From: Lactobacillus xujianguonis
GTDB taxonomy: Bacteria > Bacillota > Bacilli > Lactobacillales > Lactobacillaceae
NCBI RefSeq assembly: GCF_004009905.1
Contig: NZ_ML136884.1
Span: 1 to 56,210, forward strand
DNA length: 56,210 bases
Direction: 5' to 3'
Shown piece by piece: positions 26,221 through 35,210 of this stretch (positions are counted from its first letter, which is position 1; each line of letters begins with the position of its first letter). A program made the position numbers and the translations under genes. The notes under the pieces are model-generated. The model did no database searches, had not been told where the DNA came from, and worked only from the letters and a program-made list of their open reading frames with translations.

Positions 26221-27418
26221 CGTCAATTCCTTTCAACTTAGCGGCTAATTTTACTTGGGCTAATTCCTTTACTGCCTGCAAAAATTCTGGTTGATCAGCG
26301 GCTTGCGCAGTCAATTCATCCTTTTTAGCCCAATCTTTGATAATCTGCTTAAACTCTTCTGGGGCAAAAATTTCATCAGCAGCTTGATTAAAGGCGGCTT
26401 GGTCATGATCATTTAATTGCAATTGTTCTTGCTCTTTAAAGCGCACATCAACTAATTGCGAATCAGCCGCTAACTGCAGAGAAAGATTTTGCCAAAAGTC
26501 GCTATCAGTAATTAAATCAGTTTCTTCTTCGGTTAAAAAGCGCGCCCCAAGTAATTGCAAACTAAAGTAAGTAGTCTGCTCTGCCGTCAAACTAGCTAAA
26601 ATTTTGGCTTGTAAATCAGCTTTACTTAAACCTGCCGTCAATTCTAGTTGCACACTTTGCCAAATAATGGGACTAGTGGCATAAAAATCAATTTTTGTCT
26701 CACGACTAGCTTCGTTAACTTCACCTAAATAGCAACCTTTAGGGCCTAATTCATTAATATGGCGACCTTGAATATTACCGGGATAAACAATTAACGGCTC
26801 AGTACTTAAAGTTCGGCGAGCATGAATATGACCTAAAGCAAAGTAGTCATAATTTAACTCCTGCATTTCTTGCACGGTAAACGGTGCATAGACGTTTTGA
26901 CTATTCGTACTAGTCTTTTCCTGGGCATGCATCATACCAAAGGTATAGTTAGCGCCCTTTTCAGGAAATTCTGGCAATTTATCACTGGTAATGTGATTGT
27001 TTAAGTATGAAAAGCCGACCACATCATAAGTAAAACCAGTTTTGGTCGTAAAAGTTACTTGCTCAACCTTTTCATCTGGTCCTAAGAGCTTAAAGTAAGG
27101 ACTCGGGGTAACTAACAATTCTGAGCGCTTCATATGATCGTGATTACCAAAAATCATGACCACTTGAATCTGCGCATCGGTCAGGCGCTTGATTTCTTGG
27201 GCAAACAATAGCTGACTGTGGGGACTGGGATGATTGGAATCAAAAGTATCCCCAGCAATTAGCACGAGGTCAACTTGCTCACTTAAAGCTAAATCAACAA
27301 TTCGCTTTAAAGATTGGTTAGCAGCATTATATATTTGGTTAAAGGCTTTAGATGGCAAAAAAGATAGCCCACGGAATGGACTATCTAAATGCGCATCAGC
27401 AAAATGAATAAATTTCAT
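26201..27418 (-). CDS. yhaO: YhaO-type DNA exonuclease (metallophosphoesterase)
   Basis: 405 residues of the SbcD/Mre11 family. Metal-site motifs: FADAHLDSPFRG (5-16), AGDTFDSNHPSP, IFGNHDHMKRSE, MMHAQEKTS and ALGHIHARR. The C-terminal third is helical and probably contacts YhaN. The stop overlaps the yhaN start by about 20 bases. Together they resemble a SbcCD-like end-processing complex, with YhaM encoded next. Confidence 0.94.
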   Translation of the reverse strand: MKFIHFADAHLDSPFRGLSFLPSKAFNQIYNAANQSLKRIVDLALSEQVDLVLIAGDTFDSNHPSPHSQLLFAQEIKRLTDAQIQVVMIFGNHDHMKRSELLVTPSPYFKLLGPDEKVEQVTFTTKTGFTYDVVGFSYLNNHITSDKLPEFPEKGANYTFGMMHAQEKTSTNSQNVYAPFTVQEMQELNYDYFALGHIHARRTLSTEPLIVYPGNIQGRHINELGPKGCYLGEVNEASRETKIDFYATSPIIWQSVQLELTAGLSKADLQAKILASLTAEQTTYFSLQLLGARFLTEEETDLITDSDFWQNLSLQLAADSQLVDVRFKEQEQLQLNDHDQAAFNQAADEIFAPEEFKQIIKDWAKKDELTAQAADQPEFLQAVKELAQVKLAAKLKGIDDETQEN

Positions 27419-27426
27419 CTGACTAA

Positions 27427-27777
27427 TTATTTTCTGAGATTCTTGTAAACATCGTTAATTGGAGCAGTAAAGGTCTTTTGTAAGTCATCAATTAACTTGT
27501 AAACACCTTGTTCTGCAGTCAATAACTTCACAATATTAGTGTCCTTTTGAACTTTGGCATTTAATGAAGTGTAGTCATTTTCAAGTTCATCAGTAATTGG
27601 AGCACCTGTTTGTTGAGCATTTATGATTCTGTTTTGGATATCGTCCATTTGTGCAAACAAATCACGACTAGTTGCATCCCCTTCAACACTCTTAACTGCT
27701 TCTTCCAAAGCAGCGTATTCAGGGGTCTTCTTCAAGTCTTCTGCTAATTGATTAGCTGAGTCATAAACGTTTACCAT
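27427..27777 (-). CDS. YlbF/YmcA-family protein (YheA-like)
   Basis: 116 residues, all helical, no signal or membrane span. It matches the YheA/YmcA/YlbF family (NVYDSANQLAEDLKKTPEYAALEEA, IQNRIINAQQTG). Relatives YlbF and YmcA form a complex that directs RNase Y in B. subtilis; YheA itself has no settled function. It lies 8 bp before yhaO, the arrangement also seen in bacilli. Confidence 0.85.
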   Translation of the reverse strand: MVNVYDSANQLAEDLKKTPEYAALEEAVKSVEGDATSRDLFAQMDDIQNRIINAQQTGAPITDELENDYTSLNAKVQKDTNIVKLLTAEQGVYKLIDDLQKTFTAPINDVYKNLRK

Positions 27778-27797
27778 AAAAAATATTCTCCTCTATT

Positions 27798-29876
27798 TTA
27801 GTTGCCAAAAAGGCCTTTTAAGCTATTATACCATTCATTCAACTTTTCTCCGGCAGAACCGAGACCTTTTTCTAATTTATCGCCTAGACCATTAGTCCAG
27901 TCATTGCCAGAGCCATTTTGGTTGATAATTTGCGTTGGCGCTTTCTCTTTAAATTGCGTTTGCGCCGTGTAAGGTAAGATGCCTTCCATCTGTGCCTTAT
28001 ATAGCCGCGTTACCTGCGTTTCTGAAACTCCATGCATGAAGTGGTCCTGATTGGTCCGGTCAAAGCCCACCCAAGTTGCTAAGACAACATCAGGGGTATA
28101 ACCAACAATCCACTGGTCTTTGGTACCAAAGCCATAGGAATTAGGAACTTCCGTTGAACCAGTCTTACCAGCCACGCGGTAACCATTAGGTTGAGCTGAA
28201 CGCGCCGTCCCGTTAGTAAAGACACCTAACATCATCGTTGTCATTTCTTTTGCGGTACTTGAAGAAATGATCCGGTGCGTACCAGTATTATTATTTTGGG
28301 CTAAAACATTACCACTGGCATCAGTAATCTTCGTAATGAAGTAAGAGCTGTTAGGTAAATTGCCATCATTAGCAAAAGCACAGTAAGCTCTAGCCATCTG
28401 CCGAGGTGACACCCCGGTGGAAACCCCACCCAAAGCTAAAGCCAGGTTTTGATCTTTCTTTGGCACATTGATACCAAAGTTTTCCACCGATTGGACACCC
28501 TTGTTTACGCCAATTTTATCCAGTAACCAAACCGCTGGCACATTTTTACTTTCTGCCAAAGCTTGATACATCGGAATCGTGTTGGAGTATTCATTATCAA
28601 CATTATGTGGTTCATAATGATTCTTACCGAATTTTTGTAATTTGTTAGAAAGCGGTGAATCATAGTGATAACCATTCTGCAAAGCTGGTGCATAAACAGC
28701 TAGTGGCTTCATGGAAGAACCTGGCTGACGCTTCATTTGCGTTGCCCGGTTATAACCACGAAAGACATGTTTACCACGCCCACCAACCACGCCGCGCACC
28801 GCACCAGTTTGAGGATCCATAGCAATACTTGCCCCTTGGACTTGCGTGCCATCAGCGGCATTATTAGGAAAGAGCCAACTGTATTCAAAATTAGTTTGTA
28901 AAGATTGTTGATAATTCTGATTCAGAGTGGTGTAGATCTTCAAGCCCTTGTTCATCACGTCTTCCTCTTTTAAGCCATAACGATTAATTGCTTCATCAAC
29001 TACGGCATCAAAGAAGTAAGGATAACGATAGCCATCTTTGCTCTTGAAAGTATTTTGCAAAGTTAAGCCCTGCCTTGAAGCAGCTTTAGCCTCACTATTG
29101 GTTAATTTACCATTGTCTACCATCAACTTTAAGACCATATTTCTTCTTGCTAAAGCATTGGACATATGATCAATTGGGTTATAGAAACTAGGATTGCGCA
29201 GCATCCCTGCCAAGGTGGCAGCTTCACCTACCGTCACGTCACTGGCATTTTTACCAAAGTAGCGACGACTGGCGTCTTGCACGCCCCAGACCCCATTACC
29301 AAAATAGGCATTATTGAGGTACATCGTCAGGATGTCTTTTTTGGAATAGACGTGGTTAATTTCAATCGCAAAGAACAGCTCCTGCAATTTTCTTGAAAAA
29401 GTCTGTTGTTGCGTCAGCATTGAATTTTTAGCTAACTGCTGCGTTAAAGTTGAGCCCCCACCAGTAATCTGACCGCGGTGAATAATCAAGCTTAACCCAG
29501 CTCTAGCCATGCCCTTGATACTGAAGCCGGGATTTTTCCAAAAAGTTCGGTCTTCGGTTGAAATCACGGCATTCTTAATATTAGGGGAAATCTTATCATA
29601 TTCAACAAAGCTCCCCTTTTGCGAATAAAGTGAGCCTGCCTTTTTCCCTTTATAATCATAAATCGTAGTGGTCGTCGAAAGGGCTGCTTTTAAATTCGAA
29701 ATATTCGAAGTTTTAACTTTAATTGTATAATAAGTACATGTTAGCAACGTAATTGTCAACAAAATCAAAATAATCCAACGACCGATAAAAAAGCGGCGAT
29801 CAATGCGGCGCCACCAACTAAGTTTAGGTGCGTCGCTCAGTGGATTATTTGAATGTGGTTGTCGAAAGTTTGGCAT
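27798..29876 (-). CDS. Class A penicillin-binding protein (PBP1A/2A)
   Basis: 692 residues from MPNFRQPHSN; the ATG at 29876 has AAGGAG 8 bases upstream, and longer in-frame starts lack one. Order: cytoplasmic tail, one span (about 32-53, IILILLTITLLTCTYY), glycosyltransferase family 51 domain (about 80-260; EDRTFWKNPGFSIKG, GGSTLTQQLAKN), and transpeptidase domain with S-x-x-K (GSSMKPLAVYAP), S-x-N (SKN) and KTGST. It polymerises and cross-links peptidoglycan. Ends with a Gly/Ser/Asn-rich tail. Confidence 0.96.
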   Translation of the reverse strand: MPNFRQPHSNNPLSDAPKLSWWRRIDRRFFIGRWIILILLTITLLTCTYYTIKVKTSNISNLKAALSTTTTIYDYKGKKAGSLYSQKGSFVEYDKISPNIKNAVISTEDRTFWKNPGFSIKGMARAGLSLIIHRGQITGGGSTLTQQLAKNSMLTQQQTFSRKLQELFFAIEINHVYSKKDILTMYLNNAYFGNGVWGVQDASRRYFGKNASDVTVGEAATLAGMLRNPSFYNPIDHMSNALARRNMVLKLMVDNGKLTNSEAKAASRQGLTLQNTFKSKDGYRYPYFFDAVVDEAINRYGLKEEDVMNKGLKIYTTLNQNYQQSLQTNFEYSWLFPNNAADGTQVQGASIAMDPQTGAVRGVVGGRGKHVFRGYNRATQMKRQPGSSMKPLAVYAPALQNGYHYDSPLSNKLQKFGKNHYEPHNVDNEYSNTIPMYQALAESKNVPAVWLLDKIGVNKGVQSVENFGINVPKKDQNLALALGGVSTGVSPRQMARAYCAFANDGNLPNSSYFITKITDASGNVLAQNNNTGTHRIISSSTAKEMTTMMLGVFTNGTARSAQPNGYRVAGKTGSTEVPNSYGFGTKDQWIVGYTPDVVLATWVGFDRTNQDHFMHGVSETQVTRLYKAQMEGILPYTAQTQFKEKAPTQIINQNGSGNDWTNGLGDKLEKGLGSAGEKLNEWYNSLKGLFGN

Positions 29877-29966
29877 ACACATAACTCCTTTTAAAACATC
29901 TAATATTTTATCACATGCCAAACGTATGATTTAGAATTTACTCAGATTTAAGAAAATATCAAGAAT

Positions 29967-30824
29967 ATGGATTACAACTTTAAGCTCATTTATTCCCAAG
30001 ATTTGCCAGCAATGGCAATTAGTGATCTCTTAAGAAAATTACTAATTCCGCGCAAATGGCGGCATTATTTAAGAATTGAAAAAAATATCAAAATTAATGG
30101 TGAGTACCGCTATTTCAATGAAGCAGTACTTCCAGGAGATCAAATTGAAATCACGCTTGACCAAGTCGAAAGCCAGCAACAAGATTATCCGGCTAGTGCA
30201 AAATCACCAGATATTATCTATGAAGATGACAATTTATTAATTATCAATAAAAAGAAGGGCCAAAAAACTCACCCCAACTTAAAAGAAACTGATACGGCCT
30301 TAAACGACTGTGCCACTTACCTTGGTCAAGCACCTTACATTGTGCACCGTCTCGACATGTTAACTGGTGGCTTATTATTAATAGCTAAAAATCCCGCAGT
30401 CGTGCCAATTTTAAATCGTGAATTAACCAGTAAAATTTTTCATCGCGATTATTTAGCTAAAGTTGATCATGCCGATAACTTAAAAGACGCAGGAACGATT
30501 GATGGAGCAATTGGACAAGATCCTGCTGATCAAAGAAAGAGAATGATCACATCAAACGGATTACATGCCGTAACGCACTATCAAGTCTTACAGAGAAATG
30601 AAGATGGGACCGCGATTGTTAAATTGACCCTAGAAACTGGTCGAACGCATCAAATCCGGGTCCACTTAGCCTCTTTGGGCACCCCCATTGTAGGAGATCC
30701 TCTTTATAATCCAGAATTTGCCGGTGAAGAGCTAGCACTTGAGGCTTACGAAATCTCGTTAATTAAGCCCTTTTCTTTTGAAAAATTACGAGTTAAATTA
30801 CCAGAAGACAAAATTGCTTTATAA
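29967..30824 (+). CDS. RluD-family 23S rRNA / tRNA pseudouridine synthase
   Basis: 285 residues. N-terminal S4-like part (LLRKLLIPRKWRHYLRIEK, INGEYRYFNEAVLPGD), then the RluA/RluD catalytic domain: catalytic Asp in VHRLDMLTGGLLLIAKN and the GRTHQIRVHLASLGTPIVGD signature. The exact target uridine cannot be told from sequence. Divergent from the PBP gene; only one residue-scale ribosome site (AAGAAT) is seen, which is weak. Confidence 0.92.
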   Translation: MDYNFKLIYSQDLPAMAISDLLRKLLIPRKWRHYLRIEKNIKINGEYRYFNEAVLPGDQIEITLDQVESQQQDYPASAKSPDIIYEDDNLLIINKKKGQKTHPNLKETDTALNDCATYLGQAPYIVHRLDMLTGGLLLIAKNPAVVPILNRELTSKIFHRDYLAKVDHADNLKDAGTIDGAIGQDPADQRKRMITSNGLHAVTHYQVLQRNEDGTAIVKLTLETGRTHQIRVHLASLGTPIVGDPLYNPEFAGEELALEAYEISLIKPFSFEKLRVKLPEDKIAL

Positions 30825-30829
30825 AAAGC

Positions 30830-30875
30830 AAAAAATCGTTGATTGAATCCTAATAATTTCAATCAACGATTTTTT
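30830..30875. terminator. Bidirectional terminator
   Basis: AAAAAATCGTTGATTGAA / TTTCAATCAACGATTTTTT, a long perfect hairpin between two convergent genes; it serves the pseudouridine synthase gene and the MFS pseudogene. Confidence 0.95.
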
Positions 30876-30880
30876 CGATC

Positions 30881-32256
30881 TTATTCTTTTTTCTGCGGCA
30901 CAAAGAACAAAGCCAAGAATAAATTAATAATAATCAAAATGAGTAGCACCATAAAGGTCCATTTCGAGCCAATAGCCGTGCTATTACCAGCTGCTTGCTT
31001 TTGTGTGCTAAAGCAATTAAAGTTCCTGCTAAAGCTGTTCCCAAAGCACCAGAAAACTGCTGTAAAGTGTTAAAAATGGCATTACCCTCAGCATGGTTAG
31101 CTTTACCGATAGTTAACAAACCACTAGTCATCAAGCTACCAAAGCACATGCCGTAGCCACCATAGTAAAGGACATAAAGTAAGACGATTGCTAAGTTACT
31201 AAGCGGCGCTAACACATTCATTAAAATTAAACTTGCTAAACTAGCAATCACTCCAACAATAATTGGCAGCCGCGCTCCTCTTTTATCTAACAGCTTGCCA
31301 GCTACTGCCGCCATCACGGCATTAACGATCGCGCCAGGGAAGGTAATCCAACCAGCTAAAGAAACTGAGCCGTGATTCACCATTTGCACATAGATTGGGA
31401 AAATGAAGCCGAGTGCTAAGGTTGCAATTTTGGCAAAACAATAGGCAATTAGTTGCATGCTAAAGCGAAGATTTTTAAATAGTTGTGGCTTAATCAATGC
31501 CTGTTGATCAGACCAGAACATTTTCAACCAAATTAATAAACTAATAATTCCTAAGGCTAAAAAGCCTAGGACTGGCAGTGAGAAAAACTGATCTTTAGCA
31601 ATTCTGGTAAACCCAATCATTAAGCAGACTAAACTAATTGCTAAGGTTAACCATTGGCCATATTTAAGGCGGACTTTTTTCAGTGGGTTGATCTGCTTGA
31701 TCGAGTAACTACCTGTGAACAAACTGACTAGCATTAGTACTAGTGAAATAATAAAGATCCAGCGCCAATTCAGTGCGTCGGTAATTAAACCGCCAAAGAC
31801 TGGTCCGAAGGCAACAGCGCAGGCCGTAATCATCGTTCCGATCCCCATCATGAAGCCTAATTTTTCCTTAGGAACTTCAGCTAAGATGATGTTGTACATT
31901 AACGGTAAACCAATCCCGGTACCAACGCCTTGCAGAGCTCTTCCGAGCAATAATAGGTCAAAGCGTGGTGAAAAGATATCGATAATTAAACCCAAAGTAA
32001 ACAAAGAAACGCCCAGGATGAAGATCTTTTTGGTCGGAATTCTTAACCTGATCTGCGAGCTAATCGGCACAATGGTCGCAATGACTAACAAAACTAAGGT
32101 ATTCACCCATTGTACTTGATCAGTTGTAATGGCAAATTCTCTGGTTAAGATGGGAAAAGTTACCGTTGTAGCAGTTTCATCCAAGATCCCAAGAAAGGAC
32201 AGCATCCCTGCCGATAAAATCGCCAATACTAAGCGTGGCGTAATTTTTTTAGTCAT
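30881..32256 (-). pseudogene. MFS drug-efflux transporter (DHA2-like), 3' frameshift
   Basis: The readable product is 440 residues ending at 30934 in an odd tail (QLVIARLLARNG). One base missing in the A run (plus-strand TTTT at 30999-31002) explains it: shifted by one, the frame continues QAAGNSTAIGSKWTF then a hydrophobic span LLILIIINLFLALFF and ends VPQKKE at 30881. The N-terminal part is a 14-span DHA2/EmrB-like pump with motif A (AQ-like QIRLRIPTKKIFILG) and LLGRALQGVGTGIGLP. Loss of the last span probably impairs it. It overlaps no neighbour. Confidence 0.85.
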
Positions 32257-32271
32257 GTTCTAACTTCTTTT

Positions 32272-32904
32272 CTATTTTTCCTTTACAGGCAAGCGGATGA
32301 TGGTTTTTAAGTTTTCTCGCTTAGTCCGTTGTGGATTCGATAAGTAGATTTCGTGGTGTCGCCGCTTTTCTGAGAAGTCTAAAGCTAAATTGTTGGCCTT
32401 GATAAAGTCATGCATTTTAGCAATTGTGGCTGGTTCAGCGTCATAATCACCAAGATGCATAATTTGGACGCATTTACCTTCTGTCATTGTCAGTAACTTA
32501 ACTGGAGCAAAATTTAACCCCTTCTTAGCTGCAGCTTCCTCTTTAGCCCAAACCAAAACTTCAAGAGTAACAAAATCGGGCATCCGAATACAAGAAATAA
32601 AATTAAACTTCTCCTTATGGGCATAATCGACTCCGGAAACACCAGCTTGCCACCAAAAGCCTTCCAGCGGCGGCACTACAAAGTCAAAATAATTTTGAAT
32701 TCTGTGTGAGCCTATCTTACTCATCTTAATCGTGTAAGCCAGACTATACAACAATTGTAACTTCTGCTGGTAATCGCTATCGACCTGATTGGGATCCCCA
32801 TGCCCTTGAACTGCCAAGAAAGTCATCGTTGGTACTTCAACAATCTCGGGCTTTTTGCCGGGACGGTAAAATTGCTTTTCTTCTTTTTTAAAATCGTAAG
32901 CCAT
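32272..32904 (-). CDS. GyrI-like small-molecule-binding protein
   Basis: 210 residues. It resembles the GyrI-like family that has the SOUL/AraC-effector fold (MAYDFKKEEKQFYRPGKKP, EVPTMTFLAVQGHGDPN, GKCVQIMHLGDYDAEPATIAKMHDFI, RRHHEIYLSNPQRT). These proteins bind hydrophobic small molecules or act as effector domains without DNA-binding parts. It lies 16 bp before the MFS pump gene on the same strand, so the pair may have been a drug-response unit (inference). Confidence 0.85.
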   Translation of the reverse strand: MAYDFKKEEKQFYRPGKKPEIVEVPTMTFLAVQGHGDPNQVDSDYQQKLQLLYSLAYTIKMSKIGSHRIQNYFDFVVPPLEGFWWQAGVSGVDYAHKEKFNFISCIRMPDFVTLEVLVWAKEEAAAKKGLNFAPVKLLTMTEGKCVQIMHLGDYDAEPATIAKMHDFIKANNLALDFSEKRRHHEIYLSNPQRTKRENLKTIIRLPVKEK

Positions 32905-32912
32905 GCTTGCCT

Positions 32913-33116
32913 CTATAATTGATGAAACTTAACTGTTTGATTTTTGAGGGAAATTTTTTTCACTTCAAAGCCGTACTCAGGTAATTCCTTCTTGTAACGT
33001 AAGAAAGAGTGAGCGAGGGGCACGTTGCCAAATTTTGCGATTTCATCAAAAGAGAGTTCAAAATCGCCACTCTTGTTGTTCTTAAGATATTGCCATAATT
33101 GATTGTATTTGCTCAT
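32913..33116 (-). CDS. Small protein of unknown function
   Basis: 67 residues (MSKYNQLWQYLKNNKSGDFELSFDEIAKF). The start LWQYLKNN...ELSFDEIAKFGNVPLAHSFLRYKKEL resembles small proteins found beside restriction and regulatory genes in Firmicutes and may be a winged-helix-like fold, but I cannot name the family. It is 9 bp before the GyrI-like gene on the same strand, behind a AAGGAT-type site, and probably co-transcribed. Confidence 0.65.
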   Translation of the reverse strand: MSKYNQLWQYLKNNKSGDFELSFDEIAKFGNVPLAHSFLRYKKELPEYGFEVKKISLKNQTVKFHQL

Positions 33117-33143
33117 GATCTATATCCTTTCTAATAAGCACTT

Positions 33144-33338
33144 TTATTCTGGCCAAAATAAATCATCCAGAGTCTTACCTAGTGCTTTACAAATTTTGAT
33201 ACACAAATTAACCGAAGGATTATAATTTCCTTTTTCAATTGCTGAAATAGTCTGTCTTGAAACATCTACTTTCTTAGCTAATTGTTCCTGTGACCAATCT
33301 TTACCAGCACGCGCAGCTTTCATTCTAAGGTTCTTCAT
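33144..33338 (-). CDS. XRE-family regulator (Cro/CI type)
   Basis: 64 residues from MKNLRMKAARAGKDWSQEQ; start at 33338 overlaps the stop of the membrane-protein gene as ATGA. Nearly the whole protein is one helix-turn-helix domain (LAKKVDVSRQTISAIEKGNYNPSVNL, then KALGKTLDDLFWPE). Such small regulators are common partners of short membrane proteins and probably autoregulate the pair. Confidence 0.92.
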   Translation of the reverse strand: MKNLRMKAARAGKDWSQEQLAKKVDVSRQTISAIEKGNYNPSVNLCIKICKALGKTLDDLFWPE

Positions 33339-33799
33339 TCTTGCTTCCTGCTTTCGCGCCACATCATTAACAAGCTTAAAGCACCAATAATCACTAAATA
33401 AGATCCCATCATTATCGTTGGAAAGATTCTATCATTCCAACCGCTAATGCCTAATAATATGCCAGCTATTAAAGCTAACCAACTAGATGATTTTTTGCTT
33501 TTTTCATTAAAAGCAAAATAGGCACCATGCAAGATATCATATACACTAACTACTAAAACACTCAAAAAAATAGTGGCAAGGTAAATAGTTGATTTATTAG
33601 CGGCATAAAAGCTAGTTTCTTGTAGGCAAAAAGCTACTAATGAAGTAATTAACAAAGTAAAATAGCCGTACTTATAGCCACGATTGCGAATTACATCTTG
33701 CCGTTCATCATATTTTTTAGTGTGAGAACTAATACCGGTAATGCCAATTATTACAACCAGTGCTATGCCAAATATAATTCCTAATGCCGTGAAATTCAT
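33335..33799 (-). CDS. Membrane protein paired with an XRE regulator
   Basis: 154 residues with about five hydrophobic spans (IIFGIALVVIIGITGI, YFTLLITSLVAFCL, TIYLATIFLSVLVVSVY, WLALIAGILLGISG, IMMGSYLVIIGALSLLMMW) and a charged loop KKYDERQDVIRNRGYKYG after span 1. Family looks like the DUF2178/DUF3796-type proteins that are coupled to 65-residue XRE regulators; I am not sure which. Function unknown. First gene of the pair. Confidence 0.75.
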   Translation of the reverse strand: MNFTALGIIFGIALVVIIGITGISSHTKKYDERQDVIRNRGYKYGYFTLLITSLVAFCLQETSFYAANKSTIYLATIFLSVLVVSVYDILHGAYFAFNEKSKKSSSWLALIAGILLGISGWNDRIFPTIMMGSYLVIIGALSLLMMWRESRKQE

Positions 33800-33903
33800 T
33801 TCTTCTCACTCTTTTCTATTTCTTTATTTCATCCACATTGTAAAACTCAGCTCAGTCAATGTAAAGTTTACTTTACATTATTCTTGCATAAATATCATAA
33901 CGT

Positions 33904-33931
33904 AAAAAAAGCATCCCATGCAAGGGATGCT
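33904..33931 (-). terminator. Terminator after the broken gene at 33939-34211
   Basis: GCATCCC-N6-GGGATGC hairpin followed by seven T on the minus strand. Confidence 0.85.
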
Positions 33932-33938
33932 ATCTTAC

Positions 33939-34211
33939 TTATTCACTTTGACTTACATAAACCTGATGACTACGAGGAAATTCACGTTTAAAAGCGGCAT
34001 TTAGTGCATGTTTAGCCACATTGTCAGCAAGTGGGAAAACAGTTTCCGCATTCTAATAGCCTTGCTCGGTTAACTTCATTTGCTGGCCATTGACTTCAAT
34101 AGTTAATGATCGATCTTTCTTTTTGGTTAATAGGACGACTTTTCTTTGCTCTTTACTTTTCAATAGTTGCTTCATTAATGATTTTGCTTGTTTAATTGGA
34201 ATTTCACGCAT
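33939..34211 (-). pseudogene. Small gene with in-frame amber codon, downstream of NUDIX gene
   Basis: A 90-codon frame starts MREIPIKQAKSLMKQL and is coupled to the upstream NUDIX gene, whose stop it overlaps by 8 bases. A TAG at codon 53 (34053-34055) splits it after LTEQGY; the frame stays open beyond (NAETVFPLADNVAKHALNAAFKREFP) to a TAA and a proper terminator. The continued coding quality on both sides of one stop is good evidence for a single nonsense mutation. Basic, helical, unknown function; no family recognised. Confidence 0.75.
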
Positions 34212-34731
34212 GATTACTGTCCAACAATTCTTTGGCTCTTCTTAAAATTGGCAATTCTCTTGCCGTAATCAATTTTCCTAGTTTATCCTGAGTAGCTCTT
34301 TCATATGCTTTTTCGGCTTCTTGATAACTCAATTTGACAGTTGATAAATGAAACTTTTCTTGTTCGTCCTTAGTTAAATGCTTCTCGCCAAAAGACAAAG
34401 CTTGAACAAGATAATAGTTATTGAGGTTATGCCGATGAATGACATTATAATAGTCACTTACCACACCAATTTTGGTGATAATTTTTACTTGTGCACCTAA
34501 TTCGTCTTTTAATTCACGTTTAAGGGCAGATTCTAAATCTTCTCCAGCTTCAACGCCACCACCAGAAATTTCGATCAAAGTAACTTTACCAAACTCATCA
34601 TCACGCTGAGATGTAACAAAATAGAAATTCTTCTCCTTATCAAAGACAATGGCTCGTACAATCTTTCGATCATGATCAATGTAAGTTAATGGCCATACAT
34701 GATCGGTTAATTCAAGTTTAAGTTCTTGCAT
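34204..34731 (-). CDS. NUDIX hydrolase
   Basis: 175 residues from MQELKLELTDHVW; start at 34731 because GAGGG lies 8 bases upstream; the longer frame begins only with TTG. The Nudix box is GGGVEAGEDLESALKRELKDELG (about 60-82), with one Asp for the first Glu of the E-E pair. It hydrolyses a nucleoside-diphosphate-linked compound; substrate unknown. It is coupled to the amber-broken gene downstream. Confidence 0.92.
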   Translation of the reverse strand: MQELKLELTDHVWPLTYIDHDRKIVRAIVFDKEKNFYFVTSQRDDEFGKVTLIEISGGGVEAGEDLESALKRELKDELGAQVKIITKIGVVSDYYNVIHRHNLNNYYLVQALSFGEKHLTKDEQEKFHLSTVKLSYQEAEKAYERATQDKLGKLITARELPILRRAKELLDSNHA

Positions 34732-34790
34732 CTTTGCATCCCTCAATTAAAGTGATTTTCTAATTTATATTCTTTAGCTCATCATACAAA

Positions 34791-34820
34791 AAATCATGCT
34801 ACCACAAAGTAACATGATTT
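34791..34820 (-). terminator. Terminator after the immunity-like gene
   Basis: AAATCATG-TAC / GTA-CATGATTT hairpin with T run on the minus strand. Confidence 0.7.
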
Positions 34821-34857
34821 CCCACTTATTTCGTTTAGAGGTCTAGTATTCTTAATA

Positions 34858-35175
34858 TTAATGAACCGTATTCCAAGATACCGGTACCGAAGTTAAACCA
34901 CTCAAAATACTTCGTTTACTGCCATGAATAAAATCACTAACTGGTTTTGGAGCTTTAAAATGGTGAGTTTGAATATACTCAGTAATTTGGTAACTTAATC
35001 TACCGTAAATTGTTTGAACAGCCTCACCTTTTTCTGCTTTGTCAATTGCTTCATCAAAAATTTCAATCAACTCAGCATCATGTTCAACCTCAGGTGTAAA
35101 TCTAACTTCTTCAAGCGCATTTTTAAATGCCATGATATCTGGTGAAAGTTCTTGGTTTTGTTTTTTGTTAAACAT
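34858..35175 (-). CDS. Bacteriocin-immunity-like protein (EntA_Immun type)
   Basis: 105 residues from MFNKKQNQELSPD; start at 35175 behind GAGGATAAC; upstream in-frame starts lack a site. All helical and soluble, of the size and pattern of enterocin A-type immunity proteins (four-helix bundle, flexible C-terminus): AELIEIFDEAIDKAEKGE, LSYQITEYIQTHHFKAPKPVSDFIHG. Such proteins protect against class IIa bacteriocins at the mannose-PTS. No bacteriocin structural gene is beside it, so it may be a solitary immunity gene. The family call is moderate. Confidence 0.6.
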   Translation of the reverse strand: MFNKKQNQELSPDIMAFKNALEEVRFTPEVEHDAELIEIFDEAIDKAEKGEAVQTIYGRLSYQITEYIQTHHFKAPKPVSDFIHGSKRSILSGLTSVPVSWNTVH

Positions 35176-35210
35176 TGTTATCCTCATTGTACAAAGCAAT
35201 AATAATTAAT

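Noticed and set aside
32272..34731. Defence or toxin-antitoxin island (XRE, small ORFs, NUDIX)
   Set aside because: No nuclease, ATPase or toxin signature; the XRE-membrane pair is a common small module and the rest look like unrelated accessory genes.
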